Source of the DNA: Branchiostoma floridae
Lineage: Eukaryota > Chordata > Leptocardii > Amphioxiformes > Branchiostomatidae
Direction: 5' to 3'
Length of the DNA stretch: 39,938 bases
Assembly (NCBI RefSeq): GCF_000003815.2
Contig: NC_049991.1
Coordinates: 952,647 to 992,584, forward strand
Positions 20,491-34,400 of this stretch are shown here, piece by piece. Within the stretch, counting starts at the first letter, position 1. The number at the start of each line of letters is the position of its first letter. The position numbers and the translations under genes are program-made. Under the pieces are notes generated by a model. The model was given only the letters and a program-made list of their open reading frames with translations, was not told where the DNA came from and did not search any database.

Positions 20491-21761
20491 CTTCACAGGG
20501 AAAACGTCTGCTGATAAAAACAGTGACTACTAGCGTGCTATCCTCCGTGGTAACTGCTAGCTCAATCTTTTGAGTTTAATAGCAAGCGAAAATATTATCT
20601 AGCTGACAACGGAGGAACTTCACCCAGGCTATAAACAAAAGGAGCTCTCTCACTGCACTTGGGGCACGTCCGATCATTTGGGTCCTTTCTTTTACTGTAA
20701 AAGTCTTTCAATGTTATTTACAACATATGTAAGGTATACTTCATCATCCGATAAGAAAAGTCCTTTCATTATGTATTTCATGTTAGGGCACTTTCATAAT
20801 TTTGCAGTGGTTTTTCATAAAATGACAACGCTGCGATTTCCAATAACATGCTCATTTAGTCTAGAAACGGTGACAAGAAAAAATCGGCAAAATTATTACA
20901 ACAGCGCCGCAGTGAGCGAATCCCGCAGTGCCGCAAGCGTGCCCCAAGTGCAGTGAGAAGGCAGTACATGCACTACTTATGCACAGTGTACAATTGCCAG
21001 TTTATTGTGGTTAGTTCACAAGATTACTTTCCAAGCAGAAGCTCTGCTCCGACTGTTTTTACGTGTTTTTTTATAATAGGCGTTTGTGTCGGGGTTTCTC
21101 TTTTTTTGATCTCTTCATGTCCTTTGGCAAGCGGACAGATAGGCTAATTAGGGAATGTTCATTCAGACACCAGGGCTTTTTGATGGAACTTCGAAGCAAC
21201 ATAAACAGTAGTCTTCATCCCTTTTCCTTTATACATCTGCGCTAAAAGAAAGAGAGCAACAACGACAACAATAGGAAAGATACGGACAAGAAAAGTATCT
21301 TTCGGATGTACATAATTTTGAACTTCGTAGAGCAACCACAAGGATAACAATCTCTTGTCACAAACTGAATGTAGAGGCCGGAAGATATTATCCCAGGTTT
21401 CTACCCAAATGAGATCGAAGATGAAGGTCACTTGTTCATGCACGACATGATGATAAACGGACGAAGCTGTTTCCGCTTGCTGTAAATGATTTGATACTTT
21501 TTGTTCGATAGATAAATTCAACTACATTCTGGGGAGGAGATAACCCTTACTGTGTACAAATAGGCAAATAAATCTATATCAAAGACTGTTTATACCTTAG
21601 ATCCAATAGTGTAAATGACACGCTAGACTCAACATGTTGACTTATTCATATCTACAGATATTTATATATATAAGCAAAGCATTTGTATACACTTGTCTAT
21701 TTATATGTAGGATATGTCGTTGTAATAGACCGTACGAAAGTCGGTATACTTTTGTTTTGTC

Positions 21762-21767
21762 AATAAA
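21762..21767 (+). promoter_or_regulatory. Plus-strand AATAAA, possible 3' end of a retroelement or transcript
   Basis: TTTTGTCAATAAAGATTTCTG ends a stretch of AT-rich sequence and resembles 3' tails of LINE or other transcripts. No plus-strand exon could be linked to it. Confidence 0.25.
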
Positions 21768-23506
21768 GATTTCTGTTTCTTAGGTTATTTTCGTCATTTT
21801 TTTGTGAAAACTACTTCACATGGAAGCAGCTTCAATATGCGGAAACCAATTCCATCATTATTACGGTGTATATTGCACCCCCATACCACAAGTATGTGAC
21901 TAAAATATATTGTTATGATCGCCAAAAAGGTTATGTGTGCCGTCCGTTGTCTGCTAAGTGTGATCATGTGTCAATGGACAGTATACCTCCTGGAGAAGCT
22001 GTGGGTGGATCCTGATGATACAAGTGTAGGTGGGTAGTCTAGCAACTTTCTAAGGTTCTGCAGTGCACCTTCTTGTTTTGATACCTCATGTTCTGGACAA
22101 GCTGTGGCTTGGGGCAGAGTTAGCGGAGTTTGGGCCCGCATCGTAATTGTGTTGATTTATAATTTTTGGTATGTGGGTAGTTTGTAGGATGTTTGGCAGG
22201 ACTTTCAAATGTTTGGAACTGAGAAAAGTGGAATATTGATGCGATATGAGAGAATTATTTGCATAATCAATGAGAAACATGTTTTGTAGGTCACTCTAAA
22301 ATCATTTGGTGACGGTATGAAGTCTAGCTTTTTCAAGTGGTCTTTTTGGCCATTTTCAAACGATAAACGTATAATTAGGCCTTCTGTGCCCTGGTACACA
22401 ATCCACTGAGCTGATCACATTTCAATGAACTGAAATTGGTATGAGGTGAGAGTTGTCAAATGATTTGTATGGGTATTTTTGGCTTTTATATGGCTGAATA
22501 TCAGGAAATGTGGGATGGGAATGTCTATGACATATGCCAACAGGACATCACTTCACACTTTTGGCATAGAATATACACTACTGAAAATGGTGTATGAACT
22601 ATTTTCAGACAAAAATGTGAAAATATAGATTTGGAGTCCCTATGTCACTGAGTTTGGTAGGTGGCTACTGTAGCCTTGTGTTTGGCATACAGGACTTGTA
22701 AATGATTAAAGCTGTTTTATGTTTGTAAACCAGAAATATATATTCTGTGAGAGTACATTCTTGAACAGGAATCAAATGTAGAAAATCATTCAGACAAGGG
22801 TGATCCCAGAATGGTAGTTTAGGTTTGGGCAGTAGTCATTTTGGACTGGTCTATTTTACATGTGGGTGCCAATGGAAGAGTTCATTCTTACACGGGGAAC
22901 AAAATGTTGTAGGAATGACCATAAAGCATATGCCTAGAAGAGTCTATTCTTACATGGGGGTCAAAATGGGAAAGCTCCATTTGCCCAAAGACCTTTCAAA
23001 CTCAATGATATTTCTAGTATCCAACCCATGGGTGGGTCCTCCATTGACTGTTTTGGCCATTGGATACTGTCTTACCAACGGAAGGATCTGCTGGGAGATA
23101 AGTACTCTATGTTGCAAAAACAGGTATTGAACACAGGGACCGTTCCTCACGTCTGCTTGGACGAGAAATAAGCTCGAAACAAAATTGAACTAATGGGGGT
23201 CGGCAACCAAGATACCCCCTACCTACTTCCTGTTTTGTCTTCTCCCATTAAAACATTAAGTTATCGTTAGTTTTCATACCTCAGCAGTAATGTGTACCAG
23301 CAGTGTAGGGCCCTGATAGTCAGGTAAAGTTTACCATAACGTCCTAGCTATGGACACTTCAATGGTTAGTATTATAGAGCTGCTGGTATGCTGTAATATC
23401 CAGGCAGATGTTGTGAGAGGACAATTGTTAGCCTCCTTTGCAGCTTTGACATTCATTTTTGGGAGTAGCATGGATCCACTATTAACAACATATGGGACAG
23501 GTTATA

Positions 23507-23690
23507 CTGTAAATGCAGAAACTTTTGCGGTGGTTTAATGTTTGCGATTTTCACGGTGGCCGCTTCAACGCCAATTAAAAACCACCAAACATTTTTCCAT
23601 GGCAGTTAGAGACTACAGTAGATGGTGCTACCACAAAGTCCTTTTTCCCACTACCGCAAAATTAAATCCATGCAAACTTAGCATTTACAG
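23507..23690. mobile_element. TA-flanked MITE (CTGTAAATGCA family), copy 2
   Basis: CTGTAAATGCAGAAAC after TA at the left, GCATTTACAG at the right, 184 bp. Internal CACGGTGGCC and AAAACCACCAAACATTT arms are inverted. Intergenic, downstream of Axin. Confidence 0.82.
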
Positions 23691-24336
23691 TTTATCAGGA
23701 GGGTTGTTTCTGCACCCGTTAGAGTGCTCCATGTTTTAAAAAATACTGTTGTATAATATTTTCATATTACCACAAAGCCAGGTAACATTGACCAATCAGA
23801 AGACCCCATTTTATGTTGGATATGATTGACCACTTGACAGTACCATTGAGCAGGGGAGTAGACTTTTTTTGCCATCATTTGTAGCACATTTCTTCATTGA
23901 ATGAAAATGTTTACCGTCTCCACAAAACCTATTACTGTAATTCTCTGTCTTCTCGGTACCAAACTTTCACTGTCTGAGAAAATTTAACTTGTTCTTGGAA
24001 CTAAATGTTCACGGTCAGCAAATTATTTGTTTAAGTCACCTAAACGAATTATTTGTTATCGATAATGATAAGTTCACGTTACAGTCATCACCATGAAAAT
24101 CATGAACATAAAAGTACATTGAAAACATCAGGAATTACAGTATTCTGTGAGAAATTGGTAATCAAATAAATACATGTGTTTGTTTTAGAAATTTTTCTGA
24201 TAATTTGCATTTCTGTGGTCATTGGATGTGTAGAAAAAGTCACTTTACTGTTATAATGATGAGTAATCGGGCCAAGGATTTTTATTTGGCAACTGAGATC
24301 TGAATCAAGGAAAATCATGACACACCCTCACTCTCA

Positions 24337-24400
24337 CATATAAACACACACCCACACCCACACCCAGTATCTCTTCTTCTGTTACACACACACACAAAAA
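24337..24400 (+). repeat. CA-rich simple repeat
   Basis: ACACACACCCACACCCACACCC and a second CACACACACA run followed by an A-tract, just beyond the predicted Axin poly(A) site. Confidence 0.7.
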
Positions 24401-24449
24401 AAAAATATCCAAACAGAAACACAGGTTTTCACTTTAAAAATATATAACC

Positions 24450-24455
24450 TTTATT
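24450..24455 (-). promoter_or_regulatory. AXIN: Candidate polyadenylation signal of Axin
   Basis: AATAAA on the minus strand about 1.04 kb beyond the Axin TGA. No earlier canonical hexamer was seen in 24456-25490, so a 3' UTR of about 1 kb is predicted. A (CA)n tract follows shortly downstream. Confidence 0.45.
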
Positions 24456-25490
24456 GTTTCAATTGAAACCTAGGTATCAATTCTTGTACAACTATTTTCA
24501 CACATTGGGAAATAGAAAAAATGTAACACAGGCAAGAAATGGTCAGATGTGTTCCTACACTCTATATCGGACTTGATGTGTTTTATCTAACTCCTAACAA
24601 GGCTTTGCAGGGGAACATCAAGGGGAAATGGTCATATAAAAGTTATGTACAATATGAGGTCCAGTGTTTACAATTATGGCCAATACGAGAGTTTGTTCTG
24701 TAGTTGCAACATCGTTATATCACAGACGTTTACAGGTTTCCCATCTTTTTTCTCCTTGTCTAAGGAAGCCTTGTCTCTTACACATTTCTTTACATTAGCT
24801 ATGTTCTCTTGGTATGATCCAAGCCCTTACAGGCATACGGGATAAAATATGTTCACCTTACAATAATTACCACAGCTCAGCAATATTACCTACAGCCTGA
24901 CTGAAACCGGAGGGTGGGGGGGGGGGGCATAAACAATCAGCTGGGGGTCCTTATTTCATCTGATTCCTCTGGGACCGTACTATCTACATCAGGAATCCAT
25001 GGTGATACTATCTACAGAGAACTTGGACTTACCAAACAATAAGCCTTCCAAAAGGAAAAAAGTAATATCAACAACTGCAACAACATGGACACTACTGGTA
25101 GTTTACACTGGACAGAACAGACCCTCCATGGTTCCTTCCTAGTATTATCTCTAATCTTTCCTACAATACAAGAACAGGCCGACCTTGGCAACAATGCACA
25201 ACAAGATATATATGGCTGATTGCACAGGCAGGGGTGTTTGCCAAGTAGAAGCCAGTCACTCAGACAAAGCAGCACCAAAAGTTTTGCATCTTCCCTGACA
25301 CATGACTGTCCACAGGTCTACCTTCCTTGCCGTTAGCGCCATGCATGATATGAGAAAATAAATAACAGCCTCTACACGAAACCCTTTCCTAACTCACGCT
25401 GTTAATACCCTGCTGATGGGGAAAGGTAGAAGCTGTGTACAGTCAGGTGTCAGGAAGATTTGAGGATTTTCTTTCTTCAGTTGTTTTTTT
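24456..25490 (-). other. AXIN: Predicted Axin 3' UTR
   Basis: About one kilobase between the stop codon and the AATAAA motif. It has no recognisable coding potential and no obvious transposon, and contains a G run near 24918-24928. The extent is inferred from the poly(A) motif only. Confidence 0.4.
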
Positions 25491-28400
25491 TCACTCTATG
25501 CGCTCCACCTTTCCGACGATCTTCCCCTCCCATAGTGGCAGCAAGTCCTCATCTTCAGTCACCTCCTGGTAAACTGCATTGGAGCCGAACTCTGTTGATG
25601 TGCACTTGAAGAAGTATCTGCAGACAGTAAAGAAGGGAAAATCTTGTAAGCTACCCAGCTTTGACACAACATACAAAATTTACAACTTTAAAAAAAAGAG
25701 CTAGATACACTGACAATTTACAGATCAGTCAAAAAGCCCTCAGTAATACTAACCTGTAGTTTCCTCTCTTGGTGATGCTGTTTTTGAAGATAGCTAGAGT
25801 GATGTCCTTCCCGGGGAGCGTCGTTCTGTACGGAATGGGCTCGCCGCAGAAGTAATACCCGACCACGGTGTTGTCGCCCGAGACGGACATTGTAGACGCT
25901 GGCTTCTTGATGGGCTGTTTCCTCCTAATAGCAATTCAAAACAACAGCATTGTTAGGAAAAATCTAAAGCATCAATTATAAGATTCAATTCATAATTAAA
26001 CTTAATATGATGCACAACATGTTTTGGTAACAATTTAACAAACCCAATACATACATCAACGACTGGAGTTCGGGACCAGGCTAGTACATATTTCACTCCA
26101 TAGAGGCCTATCTAACATAACTAGCTCTAATCTCTCAAAATATAAAACAAACCCAAAACAACTGAGACTTACTCCTTGGGCTCTTCTTCTGGTTCCATGT
26201 CGGACACGGCAGGGACGACCTTGGACTGTGGCAGCTTGCCCTTGTCCTTCCTGGCACCACTGTCCACAACATGCCTGCTGCTGGAGGAACAAACAGGGGT
26301 TGTTATGGTTTCAAACCATGGCAATGGTATAACATTTTCCATTTTGCAAGGGTTGTTTAATCTCTTCACTGGACACATCATAAACAAAGATGACTACATC
26401 ATTTTATTCTGGTCTACATTTTATTCTGTAGGCCCATTAAAAATTACTGATTGGGCCCCAGTGATACCATTTTAAGTCTTGTTCTCTGCTGAGTTCAGGT
26501 GTGTGTTCTTGAAAGGCATTTAGGCCAATGCTTATATTCTGTCAACCTAGCCTTAATTACAGACTGGTGTATTGCACATGACACAGGTAGTATTTGTAAG
26601 CCCTGCACATGAAATATTTGTACACAACAGACTAATGGATTTCTTACCTGGCCTTGGGGTTGGCTTTCTCCACCAAGCGTCTGCGCGCTTCCTCCAAGCA
26701 GATGAGGGGGTTGGGCTGGGGCAGAACGGGCATCTGTGTGTCCTGCATGAAGGGCTGCATGGGCCGCACCTCTGCCGTCACCGCTGGCCGCTCCATCGAT
26801 GTTGGACGGGACGTGTTGTACGCCAAGGGTTTCTTCGCGGAGCTGGAGCTTGCTTTTCCAGAGCTGCTTGTAAAGGGAAGAAAGAAATGTCAGTTTTCTA
26901 ACATACATTTAACTACTTAAGCATCAAAAATGCAGTTTAACAACTAAACCTTGTACATAAATCTTTGGAAGGAAGCACAGGAAATGTACCTTCTGTGGGC
27001 TGCTTGGGAAGCTGTCTTGGATGACCGTTTGGACTTTGGCTCTCTGATGTTCATCCCCCCTCTGTACCTCTCCCTCTCACCTTCCTCCATCCAGTCCCAC
27101 ACCTTGCCAAATCTGGAGGTTAAAATCAAAAGTTAATATTAATATATGTTTCACAGGATAATCAGAACTGATGATTAACACTAATGGTGTGGCTAAGTTA
27201 ATACTTCCTGGTATCTGGTGGCTTGAGGGCTATTCTAGGTGAAGTTACAAGACCTAAATATTTTCAAACATGAGAAAGAGATGTGAGAGACACATCTGAT
27301 GGCCATATGGCAGACCACAAATGTGCCGCTACCTGTGCCTGGTGGTTGCCATGGCAACAATGATGCACCTCTGACTGGCCAATGTTTGTCTGCTGGCACA
27401 GCGACCTTTGTAACACGACCGTGCTTATTTTGGGAAGATAGTTCACTTCCGTTTGGTAAAACTGGCTCCCAGACCTAGCCACCTGCTCTGCCATCTTGTG
27501 TGCCGATCACACACAGCTCAAATATTGGCCCCAACTAACTCCTACCCCCCGCGTCAAGGCTAATGGTACTTTGATAAGGTGCCATAGTCATCTAGGCCAG
27601 AAATGCCATCTGTGGCTGTTGGAAAGCCATCGGCCAGGGAATTTCACACGTAGGAATGGCCACCCCAACTTCCTGCACCCTGCCAGCTTCAAAAGGATTG
27701 CTGGCAAACCCATAAACTGTGAGCAGCAAGTTCAGACTGAGCACAAGTTTTATCCATATGGGTCAACACAAGAGACCAGTGAACTACTGACCTATCCGTC
27801 TCCACGGGCAGAGCCAGGAACGGTTCGCCCTCCTCTTTCCTCCCGCCGCCACGCTTCCCCAGAACATCTCTCCGTCCCTCCCGTCGCAGGGACTCCGCCG
27901 TGCCGCCCATGCTGTCCTGGTGTACCCGGGACTGCGTGGTGTACATTTCTGAGTCTCTCTGTACTTTCCTCTGTGTTTCCATCTCTGTCTGTTTCTCCAA
28001 CCCCTCCCTTGACTTGGGATGGTGGTGGTGGTGATGGTAATAATATTTATGGTAATGAGTTACAGTCTCTGCCTCCGTGACAGAAGAGTCTCCGATGCCG
28101 CTGTCCCGTTTTGAACCGTCCTTCGGTCGTGACCTGTTGTGCCAGGACGAGCCTGCGGCGCCGGCGAGCGCGCCCGGGTACGACATGTGATGGGGAACCC
28201 CTGAGATGTGACCCTTCGGTCTGACGGGAGAGTGTCTGCCCGGCGAGCGACAACCCGGCGTCTGCAGTACTCTGGACACGTGTTCGTCCAGGATAGACTC
28301 GGGGTCGTCATCGATGCTGGTGGTGTCGTCCATCAGCGGGAACAGCCTGGGCTGCGCTGGGTCCGATCCTGACGCTCCCTGAGAGTCTGATACCTGACTA

Positions 28401-31400
28401 GCACCACTGTCTCCCTCCTGTCAGAGTAAACAACACACATTAACATCACACACATCTACATCACACACATCAACATCACACACATCTACATCACACACAT
28501 CAACATCACACACATCAACATCACNNNNNNNNNNNNNNNNNNNNNNNNNNNNNNNNNNNNNNNNNNNNNNNNNNNNNNNNNNNNNNNNNNNNNNNNNNNN
28601 NNNNNNNNNNNNNNNNNNNNNNNNNNNNNNNNNNNNNNNNNNNNNNNNNNNNNNNNNNNNNNNNNNNNNNNNNNNNNNNNNNNNNNNNNNNNNNNNNNNN
28701 NNNNNNNNNNNNNNNNNNNNNNNNNNNNNNNNNNNNNNNNNNNNNNNNNNNNNNNNNNNNNNNNNNNNNNNNNNNNNNNNNNNNNNNNNNNNNNNNNNNN
28801 NNNNNNNNNNNNNNNNNNNNNNNNNNNNNNNNNATCCAGTCGTTCCTCATTCTCCGGTCTTGTTTCACTCTCTCAAGTTTCGCTATTAACAGTTCTGCAA
28901 ACTTCTTTGGCTCCATCATTTTCATCTCTTTGGGAAGCCTCTGAGTTCTCGGTTGCTGTGATGGGGAAAGACAAAATAATTAAGAATCAAGCTGAACTCT
29001 TTGTGTTTACAGAATCTTACTAGGACGCAACAGAAAATCTCTGTGCTGGTTGAGAATACTTTAGATTCCATCCGCAATACACAACAGTATTTTTTTCATT
29101 AACTAACATTACAAAATGTAACAGAAAAACTTCACACAGCAAAACCTTGATGCATTACCCACTCAAGGGACTGAGGAACTTTGGTTGCTGGGGACAGGAT
29201 AGGATTAACTATTTAGAAATGAACGGGACTGGTTCAATGTGGTTTGTGACTGTTACTCGACCAGGTGACTGAATCAATTACAAAGAGACCCTGTATGTGC
29301 ATGGAGCTACTATTTGTTAACATTGTAATCTATAAACCCTCAAATTTAACAGAAATCCAAGGTGTGGGGCACCACTTACTGGAAATGGAGGGTAGCACAT
29401 GACGTTGCCGTTGCGCTGGGCGTCTTGTCTCATCCCCTTCAGCTGTCTCCGCCTTCTGTGCCGATGGTTCAGGTTGGGGACCCCATCTCTGTAACACACA
29501 GAAAAGGAACAGGTTACTCACAGGAATTTCAGAGATGCGACTTTCTGAACTATTTTCTTTACAAAATGTATGTTACAATGATTTTAGAGCGGATGGTCTC
29601 AGAGTCTAGGCTGTCCCGATTACGATTTAATTTCGTAGTGGAAAGAGTGTTCGCGCCAGTTCCCTATTTTGTTATGGACAGATAGATGATCGCAGTGCTT
29701 TTGAGTTTGCAGTGAAGCAGCCACTACAAACACAAAACCATCGCAAACATTTCTGCATTTACAGTAACTTGCCAAGTTGTTTGTAGGTCCTATTCTAAGT
29801 ACCTAAGAGCTTCCTCCCCCCCCCCCCCATCCCCATCTATCAATGTAACCTGACCCAATCCTACTTGCCTGTGATCACATGGTCTGACCCAGGCGCTCTG
29901 GTCAAATTCTACAGTCCCAAGTCAACAACATAACCTGCAATCCTCCGTGCCACACAACTGGAGTCTACTTTCACAGGAATTCCCTTCCCCTGACAGTCAT
30001 TCCCTAACAGTGGAGCAGTGGCCGGAAAACCATCCCTGGGTGCTCTTTGGGCCGTAAAAATTGTCCTGGCTTCCCTTATTTACAGATAGCTGGCATAACT
30101 TCCAGTCTCCTGAAGTGCCTCGGTATGTGCACACACAATTTCCGGGGACAATTTGGTGCATGTTTTTACACTTCCAGAGAGGTGAGTAATGCTATCAGTA
30201 ACCTCTTTGCTTGAGTTGAACTCCCCTGAATTGAAAGTTCTTCTGTGACGGTAATCAACAATAAGTTTAATGAAGGTAAACAACAATTTTTAACTCTATA
30301 TCCACACACAAAATTACCCCTTGAACTGGTAATACTGTGTTGGAGTGGAAGTGGACAGCTGTTAGTTTCAGTAAAAAAGGAAAGCTTGAAACAGAAAAAA
30401 GTTCACCTCTACTGATTCTCTTCTATCTATGCTTCAGTAAATGCAGTGATTTTATTTTGCTGCAAGGAGAACATGGAGGGTTAACAGTGGCTGGGTTCAT
30501 GGTAGCACCTTATTGCAGTTGTACTGGGGTTCATGGTTAGGAGGTCACTACAAAAACTGTGGAACATAAAATCCACTGCTTATGTGAAATATAGAAAGTT
30601 TTCCCTGTATATTGAGTATGGGGGCATGTGTACCATCTAATATCTTACTATCAGCCAAAATTGCAAAACCATAGACAAGTGGTGTAAGTTTCTGACATGT
30701 GCAAAAATATTTCTGGTGATCAAAATAAGTACTCTGTGGTTCAAGGCCTCATCCTGCTGCCTGCTTTTTGCACTAATTTGCAGGACTGCTTGGAATGTTG
30801 ATGAATGGAAAGTGTACCCTCTGCCAAATGAAATCTGGATGTCTGCATGGAGTGACAGAGATCATCATTTGGAACCAACCATTCTATCCAAAACATGGTT
30901 ACAAAAATACAAGATTTTCTCCTTTACAGGATTTTTTCAATAAATAATTTGCCATGGCAACATATCTGCACCAATGCTTTTCCAGCTTGACTCTTATGAT
31001 GAAACTTTTTTTCTCTATTTGTCACAACAAAAACTGTCTTTTCAGTATTCCATTGCCATATATCCAATGCTAAGGCACAACACCTTTTCTCAAGTACAAA
31101 AAATATGGTAGATGGACAACATAATTATACAGTTTACTTGCCTCTCATTTGGGTTCTATTCAATGGACTTACAATGGAAGGTAACTTCCACAAGCTTCAC
31201 ATCCTAAGTTTAGCCTGGGGGCCAGGGCAGGCTTTGTGGAGATGAAAAGGGCTGTCCTGCTGTGAATAATTCTCCCTCCACCAGAGCTGAGTGCCCTTCC
31301 TTTGCACCCTGGACACCCAAGACTGGTGTGTCTTTCACTAGCACAGGATTCACATTCAAATCAAAAGCCCCACTAAGCAACAAACATCCAGAATGCATCT

Positions 31401-34400
31401 CACAGCATGGTTTGTGAAAAACACATTGCACATCTTTTCAGTTACCCCCTCGTCTCTTATTGGATACAGCATCAACCACAGGTTAAAATAAAACAGAAAT
31501 AGGGCTAAAGAAAGATGCAGAGATGGTAACAAAAGCTTTTCTGTGGTATGGTGGCATAGTAGTGTGATATCAGGACACCTACAAAAAGGATATAAAGCAC
31601 ACACACATCACTACCAGTGTGTGTGTGCATGTGTGTGTGCATGTGTGTGTGTTTCTGAGCTATGATACTAGAATCAGAGAACCATCCTTAGCATTTAGAG
31701 AAACTTACAAGTCAATGCTGCTGTCCGTCAGCGACATGGTGTCATCAGTCTGTTCACTGGACAAGCTCTGGATCTCAGAATCATTCGCCGATGTTGCAGG
31801 TGCGGGTGCGTACGTCTGGTGATACGGGTTCCCTCCTCTGGTCAATCTACATTGAAAATAGAAGTACAACTTTAATTCCAGTGTATATTTTTGCATATAT
31901 GACCATAACATGTGTATTTCAGCAGGTTTTACACCACAGTAAAAAGGTGTGCAATCACATTGACTAATGACGATGATGACAAAGGTGTGGTTAAAATCTT
32001 CTTAAGTTATTTCCTTCCTTTAAACCTAGCACACGCAAAAAATGAAAGACTTTGCTGAAATTTGTAAAAAGTAAAATATGTAGATAGTACTAAGTATACC
32101 CATTTGGGTTAAGATTCTGATACAAAGTTTTAGGCAGTTGAGCAGTAAGTGATTATATAGTTGGAAAAGCACTTTCACTAAAGGAGAGGGGGGATATATG
32201 ACTAGGTTTCTACCATGTCCCAGATTTATTTGCTAGAATATGGAGCCTTGGTCTTATGTCTTCTATAGGCCCACCCCTGCACACAGGGTGCCCAGTTTGA
32301 ATGTCTGTCTAAACAAGACTGATTTGTAGTTTAGGTGCAAGGTTTGGCAGTGACGTCACAGCCCGCATTCTCACCACTACAGGAACACAGATTGGAAGCA
32401 AAAACAGGACCACAAAATTTCCATTTCTTCATAATTTACCAGGTAGAAAAGGCTAAGAAAAGTGTTAAAATGAGCGCTTTTGGGCAAAAGCAGTGATTGT
32501 TTATTATCCAAATTACAAATATTTGTTGGTGTCTGTCTGCAAACCGCAAACAGAGGGTGTTGTTCATCTCCAAACAACCACCACTACAATACCCCCCTGA
32601 CACTTTTATAGACCTTGGGACGATGAGTGGCCATGTTTACTGGGCTGACTCCCCTCCTGTGAGGTTGAATAGGGCAGCCAGTCCCTTTCCTCAGGAAAAA
32701 CCCAGCGGCTCTTTGGTGACACAAGGATCCCATTAGCCAAAGCAGGTTTCCCCACTGTGCCCCCCAGACTGATTCCACCCCCAGGCCATACAAGCTATGG
32801 ACACCACATAGGACCCTGTGCCGCCCGCCACCACACAAATTAGCTCCAGATTTGGTATGCATGACTGTAGACAAGTACTTTTCTCAGACAGGAACCTTTC
32901 CTCTCAAGCCCTTTTGCTGGCCTCTCACACTTGAATGCCACACAAAGACTTCTGTAAGCTGCCTTTACTTGATGCAGTTGTAGGCCACAGATTCTTACAT
33001 CATTATCTAGATTGACCTTTGTTTTACATGACTGATAAGGTGTCTACTTTATATGTGCCTCCAGGGAGCAATTCAGGTAACTAGAAACTTTTGCTGGGCA
33101 ACAAAGCAAGAATTTTACAGTATCTGTACATCTCCCTACCTTCATCTGAAACACACACCTTTCTAAGTTTCTTTTGAAGTATTTTCAAATTCAACACATT
33201 TCAAATTCACGTGCAGAAATAATGAGCAAATGTCCAAAAATTTGAAGGGTTAAGAGACACAAACGTTTATCTAAACTGAAACATCAGGCATTGAATATTT
33301 ATCAATGGCCCTCAGTCACTGATATCTGTTTGTTGTTTGTGTAATCAGATTATCTTTTCTTGTCATGACAGAAAGATTATATCCTATCAAAAAACGTTGA
33401 TTTCATTGGGTTAAAAGACTCCAGCAGAAGGGAGTGTTGAAATATAGTGTGTAGTAAGAAGCAAGGTGTTGAGAGTGTAGGGGGACTACAGACAGCACTG
33501 TCCTGGAAGATATACCCAAACAAACAAGGCTCCCAGGATCACCCCAATCTCTTACTGTAAATGCATTTAAGTTTGCTGTGATTAGCTTTCGGGGCAGTGT
33601 GAAAATGGGAGTATTCGCAGTAGCGCCATAGACTGTAGTCAAAAACTATAATGGAAAAATTTTCACAGTGGTTTTAAGTTTGCGGTGAAGTGGCCACCAT
33701 TAAAACCGAGAGCATAAAACCACCACCAACATTTCTTCATTTACAGTAAGCGATCTGGTTGAGAACACTGGGGTAGGGATACCTATATCCTGCACTGACA
33801 AGAACAAGCTCTACTTGTGTATGTAGTAATGTGCAGAGCTACATTCAACTGAATTTGTCTTTACTAAATGAACAAAACTCAGACAGTACTACAGTACCCT
33901 TGCCTGGCTAACAGAACCCTTATGAAGGGTCAGTGTTTAGGTAAGACTACATCTTAGTTTCTGAACAAGGTGGAATTTGGATGGACAGAAAGGCCATTCT
34001 TTCATGGCTTAGCCCATGTGGATGCTTATGTTATGCCCCCATGTATGCTGGCCACACTGGCTGACCATTGACTAAACAGTTCTGTGCAACCATGCAGCAC
34101 CAGGCATGGATAATGAGACTACCAATACTTGAGCTGCAATCTTCACCACTACTGTCTACTTCATAGCAGTAGGTAAGATTATGAAGAAAATAAGTGCATA
34201 CCTTTCTCTGTCTCTGCTCTCACTCCTGAGCCTTATCTGTGAGGTAGCAAAAAGGTGTTCTGCCGTCAGCGGAAGCGTCGTCCGCGTCTCCATCGTGTCT
34301 TCGGTACTAAGTTCGACATTTTCATGTAGCGTTGGCAAAGGAGCCAATATGACTCCCGTTGTCAAGTTTCCCACATTACCGGACGTGTTCGCCAGTTCCG

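Larger units (their letters stand above)
18336..24449. other. Intergenic region between the SLC5 and Axin genes
   Basis: Holds the SINE head, a degenerate repeat, the LINE fragment and one TA-flanked MITE. From 21,800 to 23,500 I see no gene, only AT-rich sequence with loosely repeated phrases. The minus-strand frame at 21521-21159 has a hydrophobic segment but no ATG start, and ends in polypyrimidine and AG-like sequence. Confidence 0.55.

Noticed and set aside
21159-21521. Minus-strand 120-codon frame with a hydrophobic segment
   Set aside because: Its first codon is TTG with no ATG before the hydrophobic part, and the TTGCTCTCTTTCTTTTAG stretch looks like an intron 3' end. No family was recognised.
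26495-26920. Overlapping frames on both strands at 26.5-26.9 kb
   Set aside because: Only the frame reading [13 protein letters not shown] has Axin similarity and matching exon 7 boundaries.
27496-28333. 194-codon plus-strand frame and other long frames around 27.5-28.3 kb
   Set aside because: They are shadows of Axin exon 5, whose minus-strand frame has the beta-catenin-binding motif and correct splice sites.
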